From contig NZ_CP107853.1 in NCBI RefSeq assembly GCF_036013525.1, positions 2,914,001 to 2,978,000 of the forward strand: a stretch of DNA of 64,000 bases, written 5' to 3'. The translations under genes and the position numbers were made by a program. The DNA comes from Nonomuraea sp. NBC_00507. Its GTDB lineage: Bacteria > Actinomycetota > Actinomycetes > Streptosporangiales > Streptosporangiaceae. The notes under the pieces were generated by a model. It ran no database searches, was not told where the DNA came from, and saw only the letters and a program-made list of their open reading frames with translations. This document shows, piece after piece, positions 16,227 to 24,359 of this stretch; the stretch's first letter is position 1; every line of letters starts with the position of its first letter.

Positions 16227-17129
16227 ATGACCGACACCGAGATCGAGATCACCGCAGACCTGGTCCGCGACCTGCTGCAGGAGCAACATCCAGACCTTGC
16301 AGGGCTGGCCATCCGCGAGGTGGCGGGCGGCTGGGGCAACCAAATGTGGCGCCTCGGGGACGAGTTGGCCGTGCGCATGCAGCGCATGGACCCTACTCCG
16401 GAGCTCCAGCTCAAGGAGCGGCGGTGGCTACCTGTGTTGGCTCCGCGCCTGCCGCTCCCGGTGCCGACCCCGGTGCGGTTCGGCGAACCGTCCGAGCGCT
16501 TCCCCAGGCACTGGACCGTGATGACGTGGGTTCCCGGCGAGCCGCTGGACCACGGCTCGATCAGCCGCGACGCCCACGCGGCCGACACGCTGGCGGGCTT
16601 CCTCAGGGCGCTCCATGTGGAGGCGCCCGCCGAGGCCCCGGCCAGTTCGGACTTCGGCGCTCATCCCAAGAGGTGCACGGGCGGCTTCGAGCAGTTCTTG
16701 CAGGCCATTGACCCCGACGCCGTCGGCGATGTCCGCGCCGTCCGGGCCGTCTGGGCCGATGCCGTCGCGGCCCCCGAGTGGGAGGGCCCGCCGGTGTGGG
16801 TGCACGGTGACCTCCATCCCGCGAATGTCGTCGTCTCGGACGGGACGCTCTCGGGCGTGATCGATTTCGGTGCCTTGTTCGCCGGCGATCCCGCGTGGGA
16901 CCTCGGCGCCGCGTGGGTGCTGCTCCCCGCGGGCGCGGCCGCACGGTTCTTCGACGCGTACGCCCACGCGGACGAGGCAACGATCAGGCGCGCCCGCGGG
17001 CTGGCCGCTATGAAGAGCCTCTTCCTGATGCTCATGGGGCAGAACGGAGATCGGGGCCTTCCCGGCGGGAAGCCGAACTGGGGACCTGCAGGCCGGGCGG
17101 CACTTGATCGTGTTCTGAAGGGCGTTTGA
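16227..17129 (+). CDS. Aminoglycoside/macrolide phosphotransferase-family protein
   Basis: The 300-residue protein is a complete APH-fold kinase. The Brenner motif W-V-H-G-D-L-H-P-A-N lies near residue 195, followed by G-V-I-D-F-G with the Mg-binding Asp about 18 residues on. The early segment V-A-G-G-W-G-N-Q-M-W-R-L matches the nucleotide loop of macrolide-phosphotransferase-like members. Such proteins phosphorylate small hydroxylated compounds with ATP or GTP; resistance to a defined drug cannot be inferred. It stands alone. The 170 bp before it hold no recognised gene. Confidence 0.82.
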   Translation: MTDTEIEITADLVRDLLQEQHPDLAGLAIREVAGGWGNQMWRLGDELAVRMQRMDPTPELQLKERRWLPVLAPRLPLPVPTPVRFGEPSERFPRHWTVMTWVPGEPLDHGSISRDAHAADTLAGFLRALHVEAPAEAPASSDFGAHPKRCTGGFEQFLQAIDPDAVGDVRAVRAVWADAVAAPEWEGPPVWVHGDLHPANVVVSDGTLSGVIDFGALFAGDPAWDLGAAWVLLPAGAAARFFDAYAHADEATIRRARGLAAMKSLFLMLMGQNGDRGLPGGKPNWGPAGRAALDRVLKGV

Positions 17130-17195
17130 TGCACGCTTCTTTGAACTTGTTCTCGATCTTGGTTGAGGGCCATGTGGCAGCCCACCTTCGCGGGT

Positions 17196-17393
17196 TCATC
17201 GATCACCACGCGTGGTGGGGATGCCAAGGTCCACGGCCGTATGCTGCCCGTGGCCTCGATCGAGCTGGATGAGCTTGTCTTGGGCGCCGGCCAGGCTGAC
17301 GCGGAGCCCTTCTGCCTCGCCGAGCCGGCCTTCGCGTTCGGCTTCGGCGATGCGGGCGATGAGGTTGTCGCGGATCTCCTCCAGCCGGCTGCG
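17196..17393 (-). pseudogene. C-terminal remnant of an actinomycete tyrosine-recombinase/transposase-type protein
   Basis: The minus strand encodes R-L-E-E-I-R-D-N-L-I-A-R-I-A-E-A, then L-G-E-A-E-G-L-R-V-S-L-A-G-A-Q-D-K-L, and V-D-L-G-I-P before a stop at 17196. This pattern is familiar from the C-terminal tail of actinobacterial integrase-like recombinases. A stop codon lies immediately upstream (17394-17396) in the same frame, so nothing of the catalytic domain is left. It is a relic of a mobile element; no matching att site was identified in the window. Confidence 0.5.
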
Positions 17394-17558
17394 TTATGCG
17401 GGGTCTGGCCGGAGGAGCGAACATCTGACACATGCTTAACCGAACTGATCTTGGTGGCGAACCCTGAGCCCCCTGCGACCAGCTCGACTCTCTGTAGCCA
17501 TATTCAGTTCTGAGAAGGAGGCTGTTCGGCGTGTCGCGGTGATGGCCGGGGCTTTCGG

Positions 17559-18029
17559 TTAGTGGCAGCGCATGTCGGACCCGGCCTCGTGGCCTCCGTC
17601 GAAAAATTCCACGATGACGCCCTTGAACCCGTCCCGCCTTGATCCGCTCGGGTTGACATAGACGGTGCCGGAGAGCTCACCGCCCTCGACGCCCTCGACC
17701 GTGACGGACTCGTAGTAGCGTGCGATCTCGGCGTCGGGCAGCTTCGTGACCAGGGCCAGATGCACCAGATAGTCGCAATGATTGCCGTTGCCCGACAGAA
17801 GGCCCACCACGCTGGCCTCGGCACGCAGATCATGCTCGGTGTCGGGTGGGAGGGAGAGCATGCTCACCCGCTCCTGCAGCCGGGCCAGCTGCTCGTCGTT
17901 TCGCCACTGGGGAAGGTCGAACACCAGGGTGTAGGCGACGATCGAAGCAAGGAGCGTGAGACACACGAAGAACGGCCACCTGCTCCGCTGCTTCGGTAAC
18001 GCCTTCCGGACCGTTTCGGTCAGCACCAT
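17559..18029 (-). CDS. Hypothetical protein with one N-terminal membrane anchor
   Basis: The 156-residue protein has a basic N-terminus, one hydrophobic helix (F-F-V-C-L-T-L-L-A-S-I-V-A-Y-T-L-V-F, about residues 20-38) and no cleavage or lipobox site, so it is probably a signal-anchored protein with its 115-residue C-terminal domain outside the cell. That domain starts with a likely helix (D-E-Q-L-A-R-L-Q-E-R-V) and contains two cysteines (Cys 85 and Cys 155) that could form a disulfide. No family was recognised. It is a single minus-strand gene. Confidence 0.6.
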   Translation of the reverse strand: MVLTETVRKALPKQRSRWPFFVCLTLLASIVAYTLVFDLPQWRNDEQLARLQERVSMLSLPPDTEHDLRAEASVVGLLSGNGNHCDYLVHLALVTKLPDAEIARYYESVTVEGVEGGELSGTVYVNPSGSRRDGFKGVIVEFFDGGHEAGSDMRCH

Positions 18030-18151
18030 GCCATTCTCCAGAACCTCGCCGGATGATCACCATTCAAAAACACGGACCGCCAGGCCGAAGCTCCAGTCGC
18101 CTTGATCACGAACGACGTTTGGATACCACACTGTCGATGAGCTGGGCTGCG

Positions 18152-19057
18152 TCAGCCTGCCAGTCGGGCGAGGGCCAGTTTGTGTGCCTGGTCGAGGGAC
18201 TCGGCAGCAGCGCAAGGGACGTCGGGCTGGACACCGGTGCCCTCCCAGTTCGCGCCGGAGACGGGGTTGATGGCGCGGCCGGTGGGGACGGTGGCTTCCA
18301 AGTGGGGGTGCACAGTCCAGCCCTTGCACGGATGTGCGCCGCCGCGGGTGGGCTCGCCGACGACAACGGCGCGGCCGAGCTGTTGCAGGTCGTAGGCCAG
18401 TTCCTCAGCGGCGGAGAAGGTGCTGTCACTGGACAACACGTACAACGGTTTGCTGCCACCAAAACGCGCGCCGGGAACGTGCGGAAGGCTCCAGGACTGC
18501 TCGCTGCGCTCGCCGCGGCGCCAGTACATGGTGTTGAGGTGAGTGCGCTCGTCCAGGAGGTAACTGCAGACGAAGGCGACGGTGTCTGGGTCGCCACCCC
18601 GGTTGTTGCGAAGGTCCACGATCAGCGCCTGGGCGCGGGAGGCCAGGGTGAGCGCGGCGCTCAGCGGTTCGGCGGCCCACTCCAGCGGGAACAGCATCGG
18701 CGCCAGTTCCACCACGGCGACCTCCCCGTCGAGCAACTCCACCCGGGGCGCACCGCCCAGCGAGGTGTCGAAGTCCAGGCGGATGGAGTCCAGAGTGGCC
18801 GCGCCTTGCTCGGGGGACACCGGGTCGGCGTGGTGTTTCAGTCTCAGGTGTTTGTCGTTGTTGACGGACTGCAGGTCCGCGGTGACCAGACGGGCGAGCT
18901 CTTCGGTACCGTCGACGTCATAGGCGCCCTCGGCGAGGCGTCGTTGGAGCAGGCCGGCGAGTTGCTCGGCTATCTCAGGGAAAACGTAGTGCTCGGTCAG
19001 TAGTCGGGCTGTCTCGTCGATGACAGGGGCAGGCTGAAGCGTCGTCACAGGAGTCAT
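18152..19057 (-). CDS. S41-family (tail-specific/IRBP-like) peptidase-like protein
   Basis: The 301-residue protein has the order of S41 proteases: an N-terminal helical part (residues 1-75), a strand-rich core with A-L-I-V-D-L-R-N-N-R-G-G near 150, and the nucleophile segment L-S-S-D-S-T-F-S-A-A-E-E-L-A-Y-D-L near 210. The later V-V-G-E-P-T-R-G-G-A matches the substrate-cleft loop. No PDZ domain is present, as in interphotoreceptor-retinoid-binding-protein-like members. No signal peptide is seen, so it is probably cytosolic. The substrate is unknown. It is divergent from the toxin-antitoxin pair. Confidence 0.82.
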   Translation of the reverse strand: MTPVTTLQPAPVIDETARLLTEHYVFPEIAEQLAGLLQRRLAEGAYDVDGTEELARLVTADLQSVNNDKHLRLKHHADPVSPEQGAATLDSIRLDFDTSLGGAPRVELLDGEVAVVELAPMLFPLEWAAEPLSAALTLASRAQALIVDLRNNRGGDPDTVAFVCSYLLDERTHLNTMYWRRGERSEQSWSLPHVPGARFGGSKPLYVLSSDSTFSAAEELAYDLQQLGRAVVVGEPTRGGAHPCKGWTVHPHLEATVPTGRAINPVSGANWEGTGVQPDVPCAAAESLDQAHKLALARLAG

Positions 19058-19471
19058 GGCAGGGAGTAGAGCACTGCCCTTACGAAAACGTCAAAGACGT
19101 TTAGGCACATTCGTTATGCGTGATCAGCCTTCCCACTTGCCACGTCCATGAGATGTTCTGGAGATCGGCGCGCCTGTGCGGTTCGCGGCGCTCGCCCACC
19201 CGTCGCGTCAGCGGTTCCTCTTCGCCCTAGGCCACCAGTGACACAGCCCGACCGCCCCGAAACCCCGCCCCCACCTCACCGGCCTTCGGGGCGACGGCCG
19301 CTGGGTGGGGGGCGCCAGATCTTGCTGGTGATCAAGATTTGATCGCCGCCGACGGGTGGAGCCAGAATGCGGGATGAGTCCAGGCGTATCTCGCGCTCGG
19401 GACTCGGATCTCGGTGGGGAGGTGTGGCCGGGGCGCCTGACCCGACGTGCATACCGCGGCATGCTTGCCTC
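19058..19471. other. 414-bp gap with a possible ArsR scrap
   Basis: No complete gene is visible. On the plus strand 19173-19241 reads V-R-F-A-A-L-A-H-P-S-R-Q-R-F-L-F-A-L-G and stops; this resembles the first helices of an ArsR-type winged helix (A-L-A-x-P-x-R-x-x-I-L-x-x-L). A short inverted repeat ATCTTG/CAAGAT is near 19319-19338. The promoter of the antitoxin gene should lie at the right end. Confidence 0.35.
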
Positions 19472-19720
19472 ATGGCGGAAACGACACGGATCACAGTGAT
19501 GCTGCCGAGTGACCAGGTCGCCGAACTCAGGAAACTCACCGACAACGTCTCCGGCTATGTCGCCGAGGCGGTGGGACGCCAGCTGCGCCACCACCTTCTC
19601 GGCGCCGACCTGCTGCGTCACCAGGAGGAGCACGGGGAGTTCACCGAGGAGGAGCTGGCTCAGGCTCATTCCAGGATCTTCGGGGCGGCGGATCCCGGCG
19701 GTCCGGCGAGCGCAGCGTGA
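19472..19720 (+). CDS. Antitoxin-like ribbon-helix-helix protein of a PIN toxin-antitoxin pair
   Basis: The 82-residue protein begins T-T-R-I-T-V-M-L-P-S-D-Q-V-A-E-L-R-K-L-T, the beta strand and helix pattern of a ribbon-helix-helix DNA-binding domain, and ends in an acidic, flexible tail (E-E-H-G-E-F-T-E-E-E-L) of the kind that wraps a toxin. Its TGA overlaps the GTG of the following PIN-domain gene (GTGA at 19717-19720), the usual antitoxin-toxin order. Such antitoxins repress their own operon and neutralise the RNase. The partner toxin is frameshifted, so this copy is probably an orphan. Confidence 0.75.
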   Translation: MAETTRITVMLPSDQVAELRKLTDNVSGYVAEAVGRQLRHHLLGADLLRHQEEHGEFTEEELAQAHSRIFGAADPGGPASAA

Positions 19721-20118
19721 TCGAGCAGGTCGAAACCGTCGTCCTGGCCTCCCAGGGCTCTCCGCCTGGATCGCGCAATACCGCAAGATTCTCGCGATGT
19801 TCCAGGTGTTCCATACCGTGGGCGCCGATTTCGCCACCGGGGCCAACACCATCGTGGAAGTCAGCCACACGCGGATGAACATGCCTCGGCTGCAGTGGGT
19901 GCTCTCCCACGTCAAGGTCGAGCCGGTGTCCCAGGCAGCGGCGAAGGTGTCTGCGGAACTGCTCAAGGCGGCAGGTCTGCACGGGCACAAGTACGCGATC
20001 GACGCGACGGTCGCAGAGGTGGCACTGCGCCAGCCGGGTCCTGTGGTCATGCTGACCTCCGATGTCGACGACATGGCCCGGCGGTGCGGCGATGATCCCT
20101 ACGCGCTGGTCAGGGCGT
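19717..20118 (+). pseudogene. PIN-domain ribonuclease toxin, frameshifted and clipped at its end
   Basis: From the GTG at 19717 the frame reads V-V-L-A-S-Q-G and then loses sense. Sense returns in another frame from L-S-A-W-I-A-Q-Y-R-K-I-L, implying loss of one base in CCCAGGGCTCTCC near 19757. The following sequence (G-A-N-T-I-V-E-V-S-H, then G-L-H-G-H-K-Y-A-I-D-A-T-V-A, then L-T-S-D-V-D-D-M) is a clear PIN domain with the acidic residues of a VapC-type RNase. The last strand is missing, since the frame runs into the opposing gene that ends at 20110. The toxin is very likely inactive. Confidence 0.7.
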
Positions 20119-21252
20119 CTGTTCGGGGAGGATACGCCCCTCGGCGCCGGGTAGGTCCGACCACCAGCGGTCGTAGCGACGGTAGACCCCGGGCTCGCGG
20201 TCGGCCAGCAGCGCCGCGAGCGCTTGCGCCTCGTCGGCCAGTTGGTCCCACGTTTCGCGGGGCAGCGGGTGGAACGCGGTGGCCTCGATCCCTTCCTCGA
20301 CCGGCCGCCACACGCCGGCGACATGACCGTCGACCAGCAGCGTCGGCAGGACGTCGCCGTTGGACCGGGTCACGAGCTTGCGATAGTCCGGTGGGATGAC
20401 ACGGCTGCGGTCGGCGTAGGCCAGCAGGATGTTGTCCCACATGGGCAGCAGCCGTGGCGGGGCCGGTGTGTCGGCTGCCGGGCGTGGTGCGTCGGGCAGG
20501 TCGAACAATTCCGTGCCGTCGGGCCCGGTCAACCGTTCGAGCACTCCGGCCTGGGCGCCCATCGCGCTGCGGACCCTGGACCGGGATACCAGGGCGAACT
20601 GTGCGACGTCGGCGACAGATGCCGGGCCGAACCCCTCCAGATAGCGCAGAACCAGCCTCTGCAGGGCCTGGTCGGCCGCTTTCCCCAACGTCGGCGCTAT
20701 CCCCGCCGCGATGTAGGCCGGCCGCGCGCCGAACGACCAGGGCCCGCCGGTAACGGCGTGCAGCAGCGGCGCGTAGGACCGAAGCGCCCACCACACGCCC
20801 TTCGGCGGGACGCCGAGCCGCGCCTCGATCCAGGGCTGAATCTCGGCCGCGGTCCGGGGTTGAGCCGCGAAGGCCAGGAGCTCGCCGATCAGCGCGTCAG
20901 CGTCTGCCGCGGTGATGCCGCTGCTGGTGAAGCGCGGATCGCCGAGCCGGGGCGCGCGCAACGAGGGCTGCATCGCCTCGTGAAAGGGCGGGTAGTCCTC
21001 GGCGTGGACCGCGTGCAGCGTGATCCGCAGGAGCGTCGCCTTGACGACCTTGCCCTCAGCGAACGCCGCGTCCAGGTCCGCCGGGTCGAACCCGGCGAGC
21101 CGGTTCCACAGGGCCAGGTACGGTGAGGCGGCGTGTTGCGCCTGCAGGGCGACCAGGCGGCGCACGGCCTCGACGACATCCAGGGCCTGCCGTCCCAGGA
21201 GCAGTTGGCGGGTGAGCGTGGCCCGGTTGAGCTCCCGCGCGGTAAGCCGCAT
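20110..21252 (-). CDS. Winged-helix DNA-binding protein of the AlkZ/YcaQ-like (HTH_42) family
   Basis: The 380-residue protein has the layout of the HTH_42 family: three tandem winged helices followed by a beta-barrel. It contains V-A-L-Q-A-Q-H-A-A-S near residue 35, where AlkZ and YcaQ DNA glycosylases carry the catalytic Q-x-Q. AlkZ unhooks interstrand crosslinks and protects producers of azinomycin. Most actinomycete homologues are only annotated as winged-helix proteins. It overlaps the PIN remnant at its 3' end and lies 3 bp downstream of the ArsR-type regulator gene on the same strand, so the two are co-transcribed. Confidence 0.8.
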   Translation of the reverse strand: MRLTARELNRATLTRQLLLGRQALDVVEAVRRLVALQAQHAASPYLALWNRLAGFDPADLDAAFAEGKVVKATLLRITLHAVHAEDYPPFHEAMQPSLRAPRLGDPRFTSSGITAADADALIGELLAFAAQPRTAAEIQPWIEARLGVPPKGVWWALRSYAPLLHAVTGGPWSFGARPAYIAAGIAPTLGKAADQALQRLVLRYLEGFGPASVADVAQFALVSRSRVRSAMGAQAGVLERLTGPDGTELFDLPDAPRPAADTPAPPRLLPMWDNILLAYADRSRVIPPDYRKLVTRSNGDVLPTLLVDGHVAGVWRPVEEGIEATAFHPLPRETWDQLADEAQALAALLADREPGVYRRYDRWWSDLPGAEGRILPEQTP

Positions 21253-21255
21253 GCG

Positions 21256-21831
21256 TCAGTCCTTGTCGGCCGGCAGGGTCGGGTAGTCGCTCATGGGATA
21301 CAGGCCCACGGCGAATCCGTAGGTCGTCTCACCGGAACGGGGCACCTGATCGAACTCCTGCACCAGGTCCTTGATCCGGTGCCAGAACTCCGTGGCCCGC
21401 TCCGGCGAGATCCGAGCGTGCCGGATGAACGCCCACAATTGGTGAGCCTGATAGGCCGCGGCGGACTCCCTGGCCGCGACCTCGAAGTCGTTGAAGTCCA
21501 GCGGGAGTGGGCCGCCGCCGGGAGATCGGCCGACGCCGACGTAGAACATTCGGGCCGTGCGGCCGTAGTAGCGCTCATCGATCGCCCGCACCCGCCGGGT
21601 CCGCACCACGCGCAGCAGCCCGGCCTCGGCCAGGACATTGACGTGGTGCGCGACCGTGCCTTTGGGGCGCGCGACCGCAGCAGCCAGCTCCGTCACGGTG
21701 GCAGCGCGCTCGTGCAGCAGACCGAGGATCGTGGTCCGCAGCGGATCGCCGATGGCCCGTACCTGCTCGGGGGTGCTGAGCTCGATCACCTCGGCGAGGT
21801 CGTAGTCCGGAACCGAAGGATTGGTCGACAT
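21256..21831 (-). CDS. ArsR-type winged-helix regulator
   Basis: The 191-residue protein opens with a winged helix: A-I-G-D-P-L-R-T-T-I-L-G-L-L, then V-T-E-L-A-A-A-V-A-R-P-K-G-T-V-A-H-H-V-N-V-L as recognition region. No metal-binding cysteine pair is seen, so it probably does not sense metals. The C-terminal part (residues 100-190) is of the type fused to such HTH domains in actinomycetes, with F-W-H-R-I-K-D-L-V-Q-E-F. It is the first gene of a two-gene minus-strand unit with the AlkZ-like gene and is divergent from a DLH hydrolase. ATGATT/AATCAT half-sites between 21829 and 21863 may be its operator. Confidence 0.85.
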   Translation of the reverse strand: MSTNPSVPDYDLAEVIELSTPEQVRAIGDPLRTTILGLLHERAATVTELAAAVARPKGTVAHHVNVLAEAGLLRVVRTRRVRAIDERYYGRTARMFYVGVGRSPGGGPLPLDFNDFEVAARESAAAYQAHQLWAFIRHARISPERATEFWHRIKDLVQEFDQVPRSGETTYGFAVGLYPMSDYPTLPADKD

Positions 21832-21909
21832 GATTCGATTAGTCTAACATCATCAATCATTCGAGATTTCTCGTTCGTTCAGGAGCGCACGCACGGAAGG
21901 GGCCGCCGC

Positions 21910-22488
21910 ATGACCGAGGTCTTGTTGTTCCACCACGCTCAGGGGCAGACAGCCGGATTCCTCGGCTTCGCCGAGACGCTACGCCAGGCCGGGCACACCG
22001 TGCACACACCGGACCTCTTCGACGGGCACACGTTCGCCAGCCTGAACGACGGCCAGACCTATGCGGGCAAAGCCGGCTTCGACAACCTCCTGGAGCGTGG
22101 TGTGCGCGCCGCCGACGCACTGCCCAGCGAGCTGGTGTACGCCGGCTTCTCACTCGGTGTCATGCCGGCCCAGAAGCTGGCGCAGACCCGGCCAGGCGCG
22201 CGTGGCGCGCTGCTCTTCGAGTCCTGCCTGCCTGTCTCGGAGTTCGGGATCTCCTGGCCGGAGAACCTGCCGGTCCAGGTCCACGGCATGGACGCCGACC
22301 CGATCTTCGCCGGCGAAGGAGACCTCGACGCCGCCCGCGCCCTCGTCGCCTCGGCGAAACACGCCGAGTTGTTCCTCTACCCCGGCAACCGGCACCTCTT
22401 CGCCGACAGCAGCCTGCCGTCGTATGACGCCGACGCCGCCGCACTGCTCACCCGCCGCACCCTCGACTTCCTCGCCACCATCGGCTGA
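21910..22488 (+). CDS. Dienelactone-hydrolase-family alpha/beta hydrolase
   Basis: The 192-residue protein is a minimal DLH-fold hydrolase. The elbow reads Y-A-G-F-S-L-G-V-M, so the nucleophile is Ser (classical dienelactone hydrolases have Cys). The Asp is in H-G-M-D-A-D-P and the His in N-R-H-L-F-A-D near residue 155. The ATG at 21910 follows GGAAGG about 12 bp upstream and gives a normal first strand (T-E-V-L-L-F-H-H-A). It is divergent from the ArsR-type regulator 78 bp away and may be its target. Substrate unknown. Confidence 0.82.
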   Translation: MTEVLLFHHAQGQTAGFLGFAETLRQAGHTVHTPDLFDGHTFASLNDGQTYAGKAGFDNLLERGVRAADALPSELVYAGFSLGVMPAQKLAQTRPGARGALLFESCLPVSEFGISWPENLPVQVHGMDADPIFAGEGDLDAARALVASAKHAELFLYPGNRHLFADSSLPSYDADAAALLTRRTLDFLATIG

Positions 22489-22625
22489 ATAGCGAAAGAA
22501 GCATCGGCTTCCCAAACTCGGTCACGTTGCCCGCCGTTCACCCCGGTTCGGGTACGGCACGCCGCACCACCACGCTGCAGCATGCAGTCAACCGCGGCGA
22601 TACCCCGCCAGCCTGCAGCACCGAC

Positions 22626-23090
22626 CTACGTGGTGCGCTCACGCAGACCCGCCGCCCCAAAGGCCCGCTCCAGGACGACCACGGGGATCTGCCTGCGACT
22701 CCTGGCCTCGTAGGTCCGGTAGACCGGCGCGAGCTCGGTCATCATGCGCCAGAGCCGCTCTCGCTCCGGCCCCTCGGCGGTACGCGCGCGGGCGGTGAAC
22801 CGCTCGCCGAGGATCTGCACGCCGACCTCCGGGTTGGCCACCACGTTGAGGTACCACGCGGGGTGCGTATGGGTGATGGCCGAGCCGGACGCCACCAGCA
22901 CGTAGCGGCCGTCGTCCTCGCCGAAGAACAGTCCCGTGCGCAGCCACCGGCCCGACTTCCTGCCCTTGACGGTGAGGACGAGGTTGGTCACCCCTCCTTC
23001 CAGGTAGCCGTCGCGGCCGTCCGTGGCGAGGTAGCGGCGGACGTGCTCGGCGACCGAAGGGTCGGGGCTGTCGGCGGCGTCGTCCCACAT
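22626..23090 (-). CDS. F420 (deazaflavin)-dependent nitroreductase-family protein, DDN-like
   Basis: The 154-residue protein shows the split-barrel pattern of the Ddn/FDOR-B family: L-V-L-T-V-K-G-R-K-S-G-R-W-L-R-T near residue 40 (phosphate-binding loop), H-P-A-W-Y-L-N-V-V-A-N-P near residue 77 and a C-terminal Y-E-A-R-S-R-R-Q-I-P. These proteins bind F420H2 and reduce quinones, enones or nitro compounds in the cytosol. F420 is typical of actinomycetes, which supports the taxonomic guess. It is a single minus-strand gene; its physiological substrate is unknown. Confidence 0.85.
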   Translation of the reverse strand: MWDDAADSPDPSVAEHVRRYLATDGRDGYLEGGVTNLVLTVKGRKSGRWLRTGLFFGEDDGRYVLVASGSAITHTHPAWYLNVVANPEVGVQILGERFTARARTAEGPERERLWRMMTELAPVYRTYEARSRRQIPVVVLERAFGAAGLRERTT

Positions 23091-23441
23091 CAGTGGTCTC
23101 CCGCGGTGATGCCTTGGGCGGACCTGGCATTGACCGCGAGCTCACGCGTGGCCATGCTGCCGACATATCTGCTCCTCAGGACGAGCACGCCAGCCGTGAC
23201 GTGGGCGGCGGCGGCCTGGGCGATACGACCTGTGAGTGCGCCGACGCCTGTTGAGCTGTCAGGTGCAGCTGTACCTGATGCATTGGGTTCGAAGCGCCAA
23301 GCCGCGTGCCACGGAGCGGTGGAGGGTCGAGAAGTCATGTGTGAGTGCCTTTCCGTTGCACAGCTTGAAATCTTCACTGATGACAAGATCCGGCCGCCGC
23401 CCCGCACATGGGCCGGGCGGCGGCTGGAAGCGGGGCGTGCC
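23091..23441. other. Gap of 351 bp without a recognised gene
   Basis: Open frames exist on both strands because of the high GC content, but none shows a recognisable motif or a ribosome-binding site. The promoter of the F420 oxidoreductase should lie at its left end. Confidence 0.4.
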
Positions 23442-24203
23442 TCAGTGCGCGCTGCTGAGGCCCTGGGCGAACCCGCCGTCGACCGGGAATTCGACGTTGG
23501 TGGTGAAGGTCGCTTCGGCGGCCAGGAAGAGCGCGGCTGCGGCGACCTCCTCGACGGTGCCGTTGCGCTTGAGCGGAGTGGTCTCGCTGCCCTGCCGCTC
23601 GAACTCGCGGCGTTCTTCCTCGGTCAGCCCGGCGACGCCCATGGTCGGGGTCTTGATGTAGCCGGGGGCGACGGAGTTGACGCGGATCTTGCGAGGTAGG
23701 AGCTCGGCTGCGAGGACGTGGGAGATCGCACGCACCGCTTCCTTGGAGCCGGAGTAGGCGCTCAGGCCGGGGAAGATCAGGTCGTTGGCGACGGTGGTGA
23801 AGACGATCGCCCCGCCGTCGTTGATCAGCGGTGACAGGCTCTGCACGGTGAAGAAGGCGCCCTTGGCGTTGACGGCGAAGTGCCGGTCCCAGGAGTCCTC
23901 GGTGACCTCCTCCAGCGTCTGCACCTCGGCGATGCCGTGGTTGACGAAGAGGTAGTCAATGCGGCCGAGCTTGTCCCGCACGGTGGCGGCGAGGGCACGG
24001 ATGTCGGCCATGCTCGCCGCGTCGGAGCGTACGACGTGCGCGGAGTCCGGCTTCAGCTCGGTGCGCGCCTGCTCGATCGTCGTCTCGTTGCGGCCCGTGA
24101 GGACGACCTCGGCCCCGCCGTTCAGGAGCGCCTTGACCATGGCCAGGCCCATTCCGTGGGTACCCCCTGTGACGACGGCCTTCTTGCCTGCGAACTTGCT
24201 CAT
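23442..24203 (-). CDS. SDR-family oxidoreductase
   Basis: The 253-residue protein is a classical short-chain dehydrogenase. The cofactor loop is T-G-G-T-H-G-M-G near residue 12. The usual N-N-A-G reads V-N-H-G. The active-site strand reads A-I-V-F-T-T-V-A-N, with Thr where Ser is normal, followed by Y-S-G-S-K as the Tyr-Lys pair. The C-terminal family signature V-N-S-V-A-P-G-Y-I-K-T-P is intact. The Arg in T-G-R-N-E suggests NADP(H). The start at 24203 was chosen because AAGGAG lies 6 bp upstream. It is divergent from the large AfsR-type regulator and may be under its control. Substrate unknown. Confidence 0.9.
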   Translation of the reverse strand: MSKFAGKKAVVTGGTHGMGLAMVKALLNGGAEVVLTGRNETTIEQARTELKPDSAHVVRSDAASMADIRALAATVRDKLGRIDYLFVNHGIAEVQTLEEVTEDSWDRHFAVNAKGAFFTVQSLSPLINDGGAIVFTTVANDLIFPGLSAYSGSKEAVRAISHVLAAELLPRKIRVNSVAPGYIKTPTMGVAGLTEEERREFERQGSETTPLKRNGTVEEVAAAALFLAAEATFTTNVEFPVDGGFAQGLSSAH

Positions 24204-24242
24204 CATTGACTCCTTGCTCAGACAGCATGCGAGGTACGTGTG

Positions 24243-24266
24243 GTGCGCCGGTTCCGACCGGCACAC
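24243..24266. promoter_or_regulatory. 10-bp inverted repeat between SDR and AfsR-type genes
   Basis: GTGCGCCGGT at 24243-24252 pairs with ACCGGCACAC at 24257-24266 (nine of ten positions) around TCCG. It lies in the divergent spacer, 40 bp upstream of the SDR start and about 94 bp upstream of the regulator start, a good place for an operator. Direct repeats rather than palindromes are the usual SARP sites, so the binder may be another protein. Confidence 0.4.
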
Positions 24267-24359
24267 AGAGAGTGGGGGCCAGGACTCGCGGTCTTCTGTC
24301 GGTCCGCTTGCGGCGCGCTGACACGCCAGGCAAGGACCGCGTGGCCGTACGGTGATTCC

